Shown here in pieces: positions 1-19,150 of a stretch of 64,000 bases of DNA. The translations under genes and the position numbers were made by a program. The notes below the pieces were generated by a model that saw nothing but the letters and a program-made list of their open reading frames with translations, was not told where the DNA came from and did not search any database. The DNA comes from Symbiodinium kawagutii. Lineage: Eukaryota; Sar; Dinophyceae; Suessiales; Symbiodiniaceae. Numbering within the stretch: the stretch's first letter is position 1; every line of letters starts with the position of its first letter. The DNA lies in contig VSDK01028396.1 in the NCBI GenBank assembly GCA_009767595.1, positions 760,802 through 824,801 of the forward strand, in the 5' to 3' direction.

Positions 1-1654
1 ACCATAGCCCAACAGATCCAAGGAAGTCCAACTACATGGACTTAAACAGTCCAAGTGGCTATGCGTTGCTATGGCTAAACCTGATTGAACCTTTTCTTTG
101 TGTGAGCATGGATTTACAGTAAGCTATGTTTTCGCCATGATATTTTGATTCCCAACTATGAAGCTTCCTACACTGTCAGCTCGGACATTTATCCCAGGTT
201 GGCAATCTTGATGATGCTCAAAGGAGCGTGTAACGCTTTTGCCTCCCACTTCGGGATCAAATGCAGTTCGTTTTGCAAAGTCAATGTGGGGACATCGATG
301 CGGTCAGCATGTACCGCCTTCGGCTATGTCCTTCACAAGTCTGTGCGTACATCGAACCAGCTGTTGGAAAGGAACCCTTTGAACAGTTGCTTGCACGTGT
401 GCATGCATGGGTACTAGCTGGTTGTCTTGGTTGTTATCGCTTCTACGGTTGAAATATAGCTTTGGACAGCAGAGTTTTTTTAAAATGACCCAGGGATTCC
501 TTTCTACATGCAACAGCCAGTCTTTGATTGATCCGTCGCCGCAGGACTTGCACACTCATCCTGCTTTGCACGGCACTTGGAGGTGCTTGGTCACTGGAGC
601 AACCTTCGGGCTCTTTGCTTGAGTTCTACCCAACATGGCGGTTTACTACAGCAGCCATTGCTAGAATCGCGGGACCCTTTGCGGTCAGCGACTTAGATTC
701 ATTCCCAATGTTGATGGCTCCAATAGATAACAAATTCTGAATGAATGGTACATTAAGCAAATTTATATTGACTTGACCAATGGACCACTTCTTTGGGTAA
801 CCATGTTAATCTCATACATGTGCAGGTGGCAGTACGCGAGAAATACAAGCAAAAACAAACATCATAGATATAAGAAAGACTTTTGTCTGTGTTGCTTATA
901 CTGTCTATTGCTGTTCTATGGACTTAGGTCAGCTTGGTCAAATGGTGGATGCGCCATTATGATAGTGACTTTGCGAAGAGACACTACGGCTTTGCCAATT
1001 CCCCGGTGATACATCGCCTTGACAGGGGCAAGTTGCAAGTACCACGTGGCAAGGTGTCTGAGAAGAAGACATGTGAAAAATATCGTGATGGTAATGGCAA
1101 ACTTCGTTACAAGGGAACACGCCATCTTCGATCCACGGAGTTACTTGTCTTGGTAAGTTACAATTATGACAGCCTCGCTCGGGACGTTATGTAGACTTTT
1201 TATAGTAGCATCAATGAAGTAACAGCTGCGTGGGATGTCCAGTGTGATAGCTGTCAGTGTGAAAGGATATGTATTTTGTAAATATCCATTGCAGCTTAGC
1301 TACGAACCATGGTGAAACCAACTTGTAAACAAGTATAAACAGAATCCACCAATAGTTCCAGCATCCTAAGTAAGATACAGTTTGACTTTTGCTCCGCCCA
1401 GGATTTATCCCATGCCGTTCGCTCGAGCGGTGTGCGACCTGGTGGAAGACTTCAAGGCTACAGCTGTTGGCCAACCTCGGCTTCCAGCAGAAGGGGTGCC
1501 AGATGCTTTGGAGACAATCCAAATGGATTGGGTGAGAGACGATTCGTTGTGGGAATTCGTTGATTTCACCGAAATTTTCACATACCTTAGAGGTTCAAGT
1601 CGGCTGACAATCCCGCCAGCTTGGAAAGCTATTATCCCAAGACACTTGGGATGA
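1..1654 (+). CDS. Gene A: multi-exon protein with CSSF and EQPS motifs (methyltransferase-like?), 5' partial
   Basis: Five exons join in one frame: up to 64, 198-371, 545-683, 928-1139 and 1402-1654 (stop TGA). Splice phases match at every junction; donors are GT, GA, GT and GT, and every acceptor is AG|G. The joined protein (about 270 residues visible) carries FGIKCSSF, then NVGTSMRS, then a hydrophobic strand running into GGAWSLEQPSGS, then KWWMRHY, GFANSP, a Lys/Arg-rich stretch ending LRSTEIYP, and a C-terminal YLRGSSRLTIPPAW. I recall this architecture as a multi-copy dinoflagellate family without an assigned function. The order 'C-S-S-F ... hydrophobic strand ... E-Q-P' resembles motifs IV (PC) and VI (EN) of cytosine-C5 methyltransferases, but I see no clear motif I, so catalysis is only inference. 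The first exon may start near base 16 or upstream of the window. It is followed on the same strand by genes B, C and D. Confidence 0.6.
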
Positions 1655-2297
1655 GTATTTCACCATGGTTTCCCAGAAATCAAGGGTTTCTATAATATTG
1701 TTTTTGGTTTTTTTCAAACTTTGGTGCATTTTTGGGGGGAAAATCATAGGTTTGAGTTCAAACCCGTGATTTACCCGTGACGAACCCGTGATTTGGTCAT
1801 TCAAACCCAAGGTTTTAGAGGTCAAACCCAAGGTATTGGAGAGGAAACCCTAGGTGTGAAGGAAACCTTGGGTTTTGCTGAAAAAAATCAAACCCGTGAT
1901 TTACCCGTGACGAACCTGTGATTTACCCGTGACAACCCGTGTTTTAAAACATGGGTTCGGCCTCCAAATTCATCATCGATTTTGTTGGTTTTTTGATGTG
2001 TTTTTTCGGGAATTCAAATCACGGGATTGGCAAATAATTTGACAATGAGCAAATTAGATGATGTCGCAAGAGCTTTTAGCGCTTGCTTTTGCACTGAGAC
2101 CAATGCCACGCAGTTGGTACCAGCAAAAGAGACCTTTAATTTGCAATTATGTCAAATCAAGATTTCCTTTGCAACAGTTGTTGTTAGCTTGTTCCGTTCC
2201 AGTGTGAGTCCATGCTCGTGTCTTATGATGGCTTGTGTTCATCTATGATTGTTCAAGGAAGTCAGTATTTTTTTGGTAGGGTAGTCCAGTAGCCAGC
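1655..2297. repeat. Spacer with a direct/inverted repeat block (about 1727-1965)
   Basis: Between genes A and B there is no convincing exon. The block 1727-1965 repeats short units such as CAAACCCGTGATTTACCCGTG (seen at about 1755 and 1888) and AAACCCAAGG / AACCTTGGGTTT in both orientations, so parts can pair with each other. A related relic lies at 10283-10365, just past gene D. The remainder (1966-2297) contains a short frame from 2027 that I do not consider coding. Confidence 0.5.
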
Positions 2298-5200
2298 ATG
2301 TCTCAGCAAAACAACTCTGCCTCCAACCTTTGGAGCACTTCTTCGTTGATGGATGGAGTTGGGCATGTCATGGAGACCATGGAGCCATCACCTGATGAAG
2401 ATGATCTTCTGAAACAGTTGCAGGACACACATCATCATACATGTCAGCAATACAAAGGAACCATTTGATTGATGGCTTCGATTGTTGAATGCTGTAGGTA
2501 ATTAATTTGATATGGAAACTGGCTTCACAATACTACCAGGCTTGTTCTCTAAGAACCAAACGCCACTGCTCCAGGAGATTGATCGCAGGCTTGCCTATGT
2601 CAATGGTGGCGAATATACTGCCACTTCCTCAACCATCCTGAGTTCCCAGTGATGCCAACAGGTTATCTAATAGGACCCTTAAGCCGGTGCGGGCTGTCCC
2701 CAGCTGCAAAGGCTGCCGATGCACCTCCTTCCCCATGTGCAGACGAGACTCTTCCGGTTTCCACCTCAGCCGGGAACATATCCAACGCAGTTGCAATTGA
2801 GGAAGGTGACCCAGTAGGCAGGGATGTTAGGATTACAGTCCACTTGTTCCAGCCGCCCAGGCAACGGAGGATGAACTCCGTGCAGCAGGCGTTTCTGATC
2901 AGAGCTCTGGGAAGCAAAGCGCAGTTGAGCTGCGGTTTAGATACAGCAATGGAATGTTACACATACCAGCCACTAATGAGAAACAATGTTGGTTTAGAGA
3001 TGTAACACTGACAGAATCCAAGATGTTTTTCCTAAGGATGGCAATGCTAGCAGTCCAGTTTCTTCTTCACCATCTTCATCAATTCGCAAACGTGGGACGC
3101 CTCCCTCTTCCGTTGAGCTCTTGGCACTCACCTCTGATGGTGAACAGCAACCGCTGGTAGGCAAACCTGAGCCAGCTGAGCCCGTTGAGCCAGTGAACGA
3201 GCCAGGAAATAATGAACCAGCCCCCAGTGGTGAGCCTAGCAAGAAATATGCAGTCAAACAAACACTCTCGATAGCACTTGGAGGCATGACGCACCGCCAG
3301 GTGGGGTATTGTTACTTCGTCTTGTTAAAACCATTTCTCACCATGGGGTTGGTTTGATGAAGGAATATCGGTTTTAGGAAAGGTTACCAGGGTAAACGAC
3401 ATATGGAATTTTCAACACCTGTATTCCCTATATCAAAGATTCTATGTGAGGGACTTTGTTCTGTCTCCCTGCAGATGCTTCTTCGCAGAGCGGCCAAAGC
3501 CAGGGTGGATCGGATGTGTAAGCCCCACGGGAAGAGGCATTCTTTGAATGCTCCCGATTGGCTGAAAGATGAATGGCGTACCGGAAATAAAGATGACATC
3601 GCCGATGTACTTCGACAATGCAATTTCGAAAAGGATACTCTCCATGTTGTTGTTTATGCAAAGCTTGGCATATCATACAGACTTGTGACTGGCTAACCTA
3701 AATGTTGGCAATCATGCATCGCACATGGCGCATATTTAGGTTTCCTACATGTTCTACCCCCTCACTGATTGGGTTACCGCCTTCCACAGGACAAATTCAT
3801 TTCTTCCATGCAGACCATTGTATCGAAGAAGCAGAAGTACAAGGTAAAGGCAGAGGAAGGCTGGTACTCTGAGGAAGAGATGCGTTCGGACTTGAAGTGG
3901 AGCCAGTTAGGACCTCATCTCTCCAACCAAAACTACACTGAACACATGATGACCACCTTGATTCTCTTTGTTAGATTGCTTGCTATTCTCACACAACAAA
4001 ATTAGAATAGGTTTCCCATCAGCCGGATTAAGGAGCAAGATAGACGGAGCGAAAACCCGTTGCTTGGCCATCCCTGACACGCACGTTAGGAGACCTGAGG
4101 GCTTCACTGTCAACTGTTCATGTTCGAAAAGGTGATAGGTAACATCCAGTGGTATAAAGCAAATGTTCACAAACTGTATTCTAAACTATTCTGGATTCCA
4201 AACCAAAATTTATGGCGCATCTCACCAGGAGCAATGCCTACGATGGTGTGCAAGAATTTTGGGTGGTGGTTCGAGAGCGAGGGTGTCGGACCACTGAGTC
4301 TTCCTTTGAAGAGATCCATCAGAAAAATTCCAAGGCTCCTTCACAAGGGTATGTGATGCACGAGTTAACACCTATATAGATTGATGGTGCGTGATATCAT
4401 CCAACTGTGTTTTTGTAAATCATGCTGAATGATGCCCTATGTTTCTTCAACACTCAGAGATGCCTTGTTACAGGTTGACCACGACCCTGTCTATAACATG
4501 CCCGGGGACAAGTTCGCAGACTTGGCCGCAATGGACAAGAGGGCTGAAGAGGAGAAGAAACTGGTGTTGAATGACCCAAAGGGTGATCGTTATTCACAGG
4601 CCAGGTTGCAGGGGCAATTGACTGAAAACATATGATGTTTATTATGGGGATTGTCATGGAATATCTACGGGCATTGCTGCGAATAGTTGTTTATGTTAAT
4701 TGGTTTTGTTTCCTGGGCTTCATCCCATCCATGTTGGGAGGTCCACCAGGTCAAACAGTTCCATCTTGGGGGGTGACCAAATTTATTCAGTTGATAATAT
4801 CCCCTGAAAGGTGCGCGATGATTTGAAACGATTTCTGGAGTCCATGATGCAGAAATCCGGTAAGCTTCGGTCATTGATTCGCGAGCTTCGCACTCAATAC
4901 TCCAAGGATGCTGCAGCTCAACAGTCCCTCATCTTTAGAAAACAATGCTGACCATACTACATTAATTTGCATTGTTTGTTTTTGCAATCTTTCGAAAATG
5001 AAATGCACATGTTTCCAAAGAACAATGCCCTGTACTCCCAGCTAACCGGCTGCCATAAGCATATGCATCTTAGGTGCATAGCTCCTTTGGAAGAGGCCCT
5101 CAAAGATGTCGATACAGCCTACGACAGCTGCAACGAAGCTTGGGCCCGGGGTGAAGCAGACAAATTCCGCTCCACTCAGTTTGCATCTTATTTGTTCTTC

Positions 5201-5809
5201 ATATCAAACTCTTGTCAGTGTCTTGTGATGTACAGGCTTATACTTGTTCAAATGGTTCTAGCTAGTTGGCTTTCGGATGGCAAGGTTCGTTGACCTCGCA
5301 GAGCAAAAGATGAAATCGGCTACCTTCACGCCCCTTCCTCAACGATTGTGAAACTTTATCACGGTCACTCTTGCCAACTATAGTGACTATTTTCGTTGAG
5401 ACTGTACTTGTTGATCATTGGGATTCAACAACTGGTCACAAGCTTATTCCCAGCCATCATTTTAGCCTCAGGTGCAGCCGTTCTTTGGCAACGGAGAACA
5501 AAATCAGGACAGCCTTTCCCACAGTATCAGCACATGCCATGAACCCAAAATCCATTTGCAGCGAACTTACATTATAATAGTTTTGTTGGTTGTGTAGCAA
5601 AATTTAACATGTTTTCAAATCATGAGTCTTCAAAGAAAACACTGGTGGATCCAGCATTCAAACGCCAGTGTCTAGATGACGCAGCCACGCCTTCCAGGAA
5701 CGCCAAGAAGTACTACACGAAGGATTCCAAAGCCAAGACTCCTGATGGGGAGACAAAGGCAAATCCAAAACGGGTTGCCAAGAAGAAGGCTCAGAAGAAC
5801 AAGAAGTGA
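2298..5809 (+). CDS. Gene B: multi-exon lysine-rich protein of unknown function
   Basis: The first ATG at 2298 opens MSQQNNSASNLW. Well-supported exons are 3037-3300, 3475-3633, 3790-3905, 4033-4089, 4229-4348, 4458-4599, 4811-4906, 5021-5178 and 5285 onward; phases agree at every join in this series, with GT, GA and GC donors. A last exon from about 5590 ends at TGA 5809 with a Lys-rich tail (KKAQKNKK). Readable motifs are KARVDRMCKPHGKR, APDWLKDEW, EEGWYSEEEMRSDL, GAKTRCLAIPDTH and NAYDGVQEFWV, then a Glu/Lys helical region (DKRAEEEKKL). I recall similar proteins as a repeated dinoflagellate family with no known activity. The N-terminal part (about 2575-3000) is Pro/Ala/Ser-rich, and its frame works only with implausibly short introns of 35-47 bp or with frameshifts, so the model there is weak, as it is for 5350-5590. 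I do not assign a function. Confidence 0.6.
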
Positions 5810-6459
5810 TGATTTCAAATCCCACCTGAAAAAATACTATGTATGTATGCTTTGGGGTTTTGATTTGGGGTCTTCGACACAACACATTGCATTTGCACAC
5901 GTGCGCATGGACATTGCATCCCACTAGTGCACTTTATCTATTCGGAGGGAAGCCTGGAGAAGTTATGTACATTTGCAATTGCTAACATCTCTAGGAACGA
6001 ATGTTCTTGATCCCTGTTCGGGTTTTTGAGCCGGCGCATGTGTGATGCAATGTAGACATGTTGTGTTTATCGGCCCCGGTGATTGAGCGACTTGTTGGGA
6101 TCTGAACCTGCGACAAACAATGCGGGAGATCCACACTGGCTCACAATGTTGGCGACTGCGCCAAATCTTTGAGGATTTGATCAACGCGCTGGGAACTTGC
6201 GTGGAAAGACTTGCCGTGCTTGCTTGAAAGAATCTACGAATTCTGCTTCTCCACCCACCGTTTCTGTTAACCCATTAATTGTCAAGAACGATATGTATAA
6301 GTATCATTTAGATTGACGAAGGCTAACGTTTACTTACTATAGCAATGAAATCGTTTTGATATTCACCCAGGGTTTGAAACACTCAAAAAAATTAGATTTT
6401 TCCAACATCATCAACCCAATGCCAGGTCGTCCTGTTGGCCACACACTGCGGAACTTCAG
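5810..6459. other. Spacer between genes B and C
   Basis: About 650 bases without a convincing exon or repeat. It probably holds the 3' end of gene B and the 5' region of gene C. A short open stretch after 6356 shifts frame before the likely first exon of gene C. Confidence 0.35.
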
Positions 6460-7893
6460 CCAAGACATTGGCCACGGTGTCCACACCTCAACTTGGAGTG
6501 GTGGATGGGATGAACAGTTGTCATATCGATGCATTGCGCACGTCCTACGCAGCACCCATCGGCTTTGTGGAACTTGATTTTTTTGTAGAAATGATTCGAT
6601 GAACCCATCCGTTTCACTCGATGGTGCCGATGATGACTCCGAATGGTTAGTGGAACTTCTGAGTTGTCACAGGCCTGTTTCTTGATTGCAGTGGCAGCTC
6701 CTCACATCTCTCTTGGTATCTAATTTTCCGAAACTCAAATAATTTGAATATGGGATGTCAAATCAGTTATGTGTTTACCACCAAACCGATTTTTACCATA
6801 TATGAAGATTTTAAGGGGATGAATTAACCAGAAAGACGTGAGTGTTTCACCAGGATAAGTCATGGCCATGCCATATAAATTGTCGCGTATTGATTCAAAC
6901 ATACCGTGTCAAACACCAGCAGCGTCAAAATAACAAACACATGTTGTGCTGTCTCATTCCTCGGAATCTAAGGAAGGCTCTTGTCCTTTTCCATGGGCAG
7001 GTTCTTTTCAACCGGCTCCCGCTGTCATACTGAATTGCCCTACGCCACTTTCGAATACTGAAACTGACAAAAGAAAACGTCACGCTTCACCACCAACTCG
7101 GAGTGTTCGGAGTGTTGCCCTGAAAGGAGAACAGCTGTGGGTTCAGCGTTTTTCCGATTATGTTGCCATGTACGATGAGCTGAGAGACATCCAAGACAAG
7201 TTGGAAAAACAATTTCCAAACCAAGTCCGATTTCAACTACCCAAGGTGGGATCTTTGGCGGGGAATGTGTTGCAACATTCCTCCAATATGTTGGAGCGTC
7301 TTATCGAGTCCCAGAAGCCAGTGATGTTCAAGATTGGTTTCACACACTGTCCGCTGTGGCGTTGGGGGAACCCAAAATATGGTTATAGCAAGTCGAAAGA
7401 GAAATGGAGCCATATGGTGATACTGTTCTTGGCGGAAGAACCTTATTCCCCCAGCATGCTGGAAGCAGCGCTCATCGACAAATTCAAAAGTAACTTGAAG
7501 GAATGTTATTGTTAGATTTTTGTTTTCCCCAAATGTTTGGTTATCCCAAAAATTCTTTCAGAACAAATAACATTATACAACAGAAAATGAATGGCCGCTT
7601 TTCAAACAAAATTTTCCCCAAAGGCTGGCACTGCGGTCGCAGCACGGATGTTCATCACACAACGGAATATCAGAATATCTATGATGGCTCCCCTTTTGGG
7701 ACAACTGTTTTGTTTCCTTCTTGTTGTTTTGACCGGTCAACCTGGCATTGATCCAAGGCACGCAGGGGTGCCAAAACATCAAAGCCGGTGGCGACACAGT
7801 CCATGGATGCGATGAAACCTTGAGCGGACGGTTGTTCATGACATATGTTGTGTATAGGTCATTTAAATACCCACCGCCTATTCACAAAAGGTG
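6460..7893 (+). CDS. Gene C: GIY-YIG-like endonuclease-fold protein
   Basis: The core is exon 7001-7500 joined to 7766-7893 (stop TGA 7891-7893). The intron 7501-7765 opens with GA and closes AG|G in phase 0, restoring LKGCQNIKAGGDTVH across the join. Around the join are MFKIGFTHCPLWRW, LEAALIDKF, then FMTYVVYRSF. This fits the GIY-YIG superfamily (including T5orf172/MUG113-type domains): a lone Arg after the first strand, a conserved Glu in the helix (LEAAL) and a late Asn (CQN) are the expected catalytic positions. An upstream exon at about 6460-6585 (TLATVSTPQLGV ... AAPIGFVELDFF) is coding-like, but its join to 7001 is not resolved. A short alternative start at 6599 (MNPSVSLDGADD) also exists. 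The stop overlaps a possible donor (AG|GTGAGC at 7890), so continuation into gene D cannot be excluded. The nuclease role is inferred from motifs only. Confidence 0.55.
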
Positions 7894-8188
7894 AGCAGGC
7901 TGGATTCTTGATCTGGGGAATAGTTGGGCCCATGCTTGTGCCCAATGGGGGAGAAAAAATGAATCGGCCAACTGCACTGGCACTGCTTCATGTTTGCTTG
8001 AGTCAGCAAACGCAAAGGATGATGTTTGCAATGCGAACCGTAGGTGCATAGCTACCATGGGCCACCACAACCCGAGCTGTACATAAATACTTTGTGCCCA
8101 AATATATATTTTATATGTATATATAGGATTGTTATATATAGCTGATCTTTTGATCCGCATTGGTTTCTATGGACAAAGTACCCACCTG

Positions 8189-10009
8189 ATGTCCCTTGCA
8201 ATGGTATCCCATGTCCTCGCTTTGGCTGAGGCCTCTTGCACTGGAGTTGTCCGGACTGCCAGGGGATTTGTGCAGGATGTGGGGCGTGAAGCGGCTTCAC
8301 GCTCAACTGGTCTCTTAGAGCTAGCTGCCCGCACAGAGCAGAACGCCGAAAGGGATTGCAACCGTTTGCTGGTACACCGTTTCCAGCTAGCTTTGCCCAT
8401 CCCACAAACCCTTTTGGCTAGTGGTGAGAGTGGTGATGATTGGAAAGTTCCAGTGCTACGTCTGCAGGACTGGCTGCAGTGGCTAGTTGACTCAAATCAC
8501 ACCCATGTCCTTTGTGGCCTACAGGAACCCCATTGGGAAAGAGAGGAAGCCATTCTGACAAAGTTTTGGAATCAGTACAAAGTACAGCATCCATCGCACC
8601 CAGTGTATGAAAAAGAGAATGCTGGTGAACTGGATCTCAGACACACCTTTCCGTGTGTCATCCATGGAGATGAGGGCAGAGGAAGGAAGAGGACGGCATT
8701 CTTAATCCTCAGCGTTCATAGCTTGATCGGTTTTGGATTGAAAGAGAAAACCGCCAAGAAGAAGCGAAGGAAAAGTGAATGGGCCCAGATGCGGCCAAAT
8801 TTTGCAAACAGTACTTTGACAACAAGGTGCTTGATGGCAGCTTTGCCAAAAGCCTTATACACAGGAAAGAATGCCTTCGTGTGGGACACGCTGATGAAAT
8901 TTTTGGCAGATGAAGCTGAATATGTTTTGCATACCGGTGTCGAAGATCGTGCGCACCAACGGGGCCATTTCTCCATTGCCATTTTGGCAGTGGTTGGGGA
9001 TTGGCCCTTTCTAGCTGACTCGGGATCGTTGAAGCGGTCCTACAGAAACGTGCCGAAGCACGCAACAAGAAGGAAACCCCCTGTTGGCATTTGTCATATG
9101 TGCCAGGCGGGGCAGACAACTGTCGACTTTGAGGAAATCAACACTGCTACTCCCCATTGGTTGACTACAATGTTTAGCCAAGAGCTGCATGATCAGACTA
9201 TGGAGCCTTCACCGCTTTGCAGGATTGCGCATGTCCCGGGACAATCAGCAACCCTGTTTCAGTTCGACCTCTTCCACACGGTTCACTTAGGCGTTGCCAA
9301 AGGGTTGCTTGGATCATTCCTGGCATTGCTATCTGAAATCGAAGCAGGTACAACAGTGGATGAACGCTTTGAAGCTCTGACCGATCGGTACATGGCCTGG
9401 TGCCGTCAGAACAGCCGCCGCCCTCATGTCACCAAATTAAGCAAAGAATTGTGTGGGTGGCCTGCAACCACCACATATCCTGCTGGGATTTGGCACAAAG
9501 GCGATCTGTCTACCAGTCTGTTGCTGTGGACGGAGCATCGTTACAAGACAGAAAAAGCGGAGTGGACACCAATGTTGCTGCTGGCAGGTGAGGCAGGGTC
9601 CTGTCTCAATGGTTTTCTCAGAACTCTTTACCGAGGAAACGTTTGGCTTTCGAATGCTGAAGCCTTGAAGGCTGGAAGACTGGGCATGGATTTTTTGAAA
9701 AAGTTTGCAAGGCTTGCTCGCTCTGCGTGGCTAGAGCAACGAACCCTTTGGGCTCTACAGCCCAAGCACCACGCATTGCACCATGTTGTAATAGACTTGC
9801 TGCAGCAAAGTGCTGCAGGCCAAGCATTAAACCCATTTGTTTTTTCATGCCATGCCGATGAAGATTTCATCGGCAGGGCCCCACGCCTGGCTTGGCGCCA
9901 TCACGTCTGGCTAGGCGCGTCACCGCTGCACCAACTATGGTATGCCAACGCGTCATTGGCCGTTACTTACAGGCTGCATACAGCGCATGGGCCAAAGCAG
10001 GTTTCATAG
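8189..10009 (+). CDS. Gene D: transposase-like protein, single exon
   Basis: One uninterrupted frame of 606 codons from the in-frame ATG at 8189 (open upstream to 8129) to TAG at 10007-10009. Landmarks by residue: HGDEGRGRKR near 158, a Lys/Arg patch KEKTAKKKRRKSEW near 190, FDLFHTVHLGVAKG near 358, PKHHALHHVVIDLL near 530 and CHADEDFIGR near 555. Two widely spaced Asp motifs followed by a late DED/E motif, plus an aromatic-His 'HT.HLGV' signature, resemble the DDE/RNase H-fold transposases of Plavaka/CACTA-like elements. I recall this family as very high copy in dinoflagellates, which supports a mobile-element origin. Unlike genes A-C it has no intron. The DDE assignment is inference. A plausible but unconfirmed alternative is a domesticated or defective copy. 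Confidence 0.6.
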   Translation: MSLAMVSHVLALAEASCTGVVRTARGFVQDVGREAASRSTGLLELAARTEQNAERDCNRLLVHRFQLALPIPQTLLASGESGDDWKVPVLRLQDWLQWLVDSNHTHVLCGLQEPHWEREEAILTKFWNQYKVQHPSHPVYEKENAGELDLRHTFPCVIHGDEGRGRKRTAFLILSVHSLIGFGLKEKTAKKKRRKSEWAQMRPNFANSTLTTRCLMAALPKALYTGKNAFVWDTLMKFLADEAEYVLHTGVEDRAHQRGHFSIAILAVVGDWPFLADSGSLKRSYRNVPKHATRRKPPVGICHMCQAGQTTVDFEEINTATPHWLTTMFSQELHDQTMEPSPLCRIAHVPGQSATLFQFDLFHTVHLGVAKGLLGSFLALLSEIEAGTTVDERFEALTDRYMAWCRQNSRRPHVTKLSKELCGWPATTTYPAGIWHKGDLSTSLLLWTEHRYKTEKAEWTPMLLLAGEAGSCLNGFLRTLYRGNVWLSNAEALKAGRLGMDFLKKFARLARSAWLEQRTLWALQPKHHALHHVVIDLLQQSAAGQALNPFVFSCHADEDFIGRAPRLAWRHHVWLGASPLHQLWYANASLAVTYRLHTAHGPKQVS

Positions 10010-10282
10010 TGAGACCAACGGCTCCAACACCTGATTGATGAATTGTGATGTGGCACCGCTTGAGTATATATGATGTTTGCATCGTGTTCATTCCTTCCGT
10101 ATACGGGTAACATACACAAATTTCACCTTGATAGGTGGATATCTTACAGCTCTGGGGTGTGGTGGCCATCCTAAATTCATCTTTCTTGGAATCAAAGGCC
10201 ACTGAGGCGCACACGATGTCACATAGTGGGTTCGCAGCGAAGTCGAGCAGGAAAAGCCAACATCAGCATGCACCCACAAACC

Positions 10283-10365
10283 TATGATTTTGGGAAACCT
10301 TAGGTTTCACCTTCAAACCCTGGGTATCAGAGTGGACCCGTGAAATTTCATAGGTTCGGAGTGGC
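10283..10365. repeat. Relic of the gene A/B spacer repeat downstream of gene D
   Basis: Contains CCTATGATTTTGGGAAACC, TTCAAACCCTGGG, GACCCGTGA and CATAGGTTCGG, which match the vocabulary of the 1727-1965 block (CATAGGTTTGAG, CAAACCC, ACCCGTGA, GGGTTCGG). It lies 274 bases after the stop of gene D and could mark an element edge or a shared interspersed repeat. Confidence 0.4.
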
Positions 10366-10533
10366 AAGGTATTCAAAAATAAATATATCACCTCCACTTA
10401 AAGCTGTTATGCCAATGAATCATCTCCTGCTTCAACATTCAAACAGCCAGTCCTCTTGTTGTTGTGCCATTTGCAGCGGATCGCCCTGCAGCTGGCATCC
10501 CTTGGCTGCTGGCATCCCTTCACAGCTTCCAAG

Positions 10534-18297
<7,764 letters not shown>

Positions 18298-18430
18298 ATT
18301 ATTGGCTAACGATTCATGATTGGTTAATGATTGGTGAAATGATTGGTTAATGATTGGTGAAATGATTGGTTAATGATTGGATGATTAATGATTGGTTAAT
18401 GATTGGATGATTAATGATTGATGATGGTCC
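18298..18430 (+). repeat. Degenerate tandem repeat (ATTGGTTAATG)
   Basis: Units of ATGATTGGTTAATGATTGG with GTGAA or ATGATTA variants repeat about eight times directly after the last fumarate reductase frame. Beyond it, 18431-19150 shows no gene. Confidence 0.75.
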
Positions 18431-19150
18431 ATCATAGGGAATGGAGTCGTTTTTCAAATGCCAAATCAAGATACACTACATGTGTATTTTTTGTGAAAAA
18501 TGTACTCTCTGTCTCTCTCTCCCTATATGCGTTTATTTGTTTTTTTACTTTGGGAATATATACGAATATAGTAGTTCATGATGGCTAGTCATAGGGAACA
18601 CCGCTGGGAAGATAGGAGATTGTAGGAGTTGGTTGTGGATGGGCAGTGGGGAATCTAGTTGTTCGTAGGGGCACATGATGGTTGGTTGTGGGAATATAGT
18701 TGGTGATGGAAAATTAAGTGGGTCACTACCAAATCACCACCTATATTCCCAGATAATATGGTTTGGCTATATAGGGAATCTATCGTCAACTGGGTCACTA
18801 CCGAGCGCTCACTGGTAGCGTGTTGAAATTCACCTCCCGACAGCTTGACTCAATTTGGTCATTGGATCTTCACTACCAGGGGACCCACCAGCTCGGTGGG
18901 AGGGAAAACGATTGGTTCTTGGGCAGCGGGATACCGCCTTGTTGACGGATACCAGAGATGAAATCGGTGTATTTCATAGATGCAACAACCAAATGAGACG
19001 GTGGACTGGCACATCTTTCTGACTATCCGTCAGTTCTTTCTGACTATTCGTCAGTTTCTGCGGGGGGCGGGGGGGTAATATCGCGATACAAGTGCCAGGA
19101 TATGTGTACATTGATGCAAGATATGATTTTCATTTGCATGGCAACTACAA

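Noticed and set aside
304..555. Minus-strand frame over gene A
   Set aside because: It is a shadow of exons 198-371 and 545-683, whose plus-strand frames join in phase.
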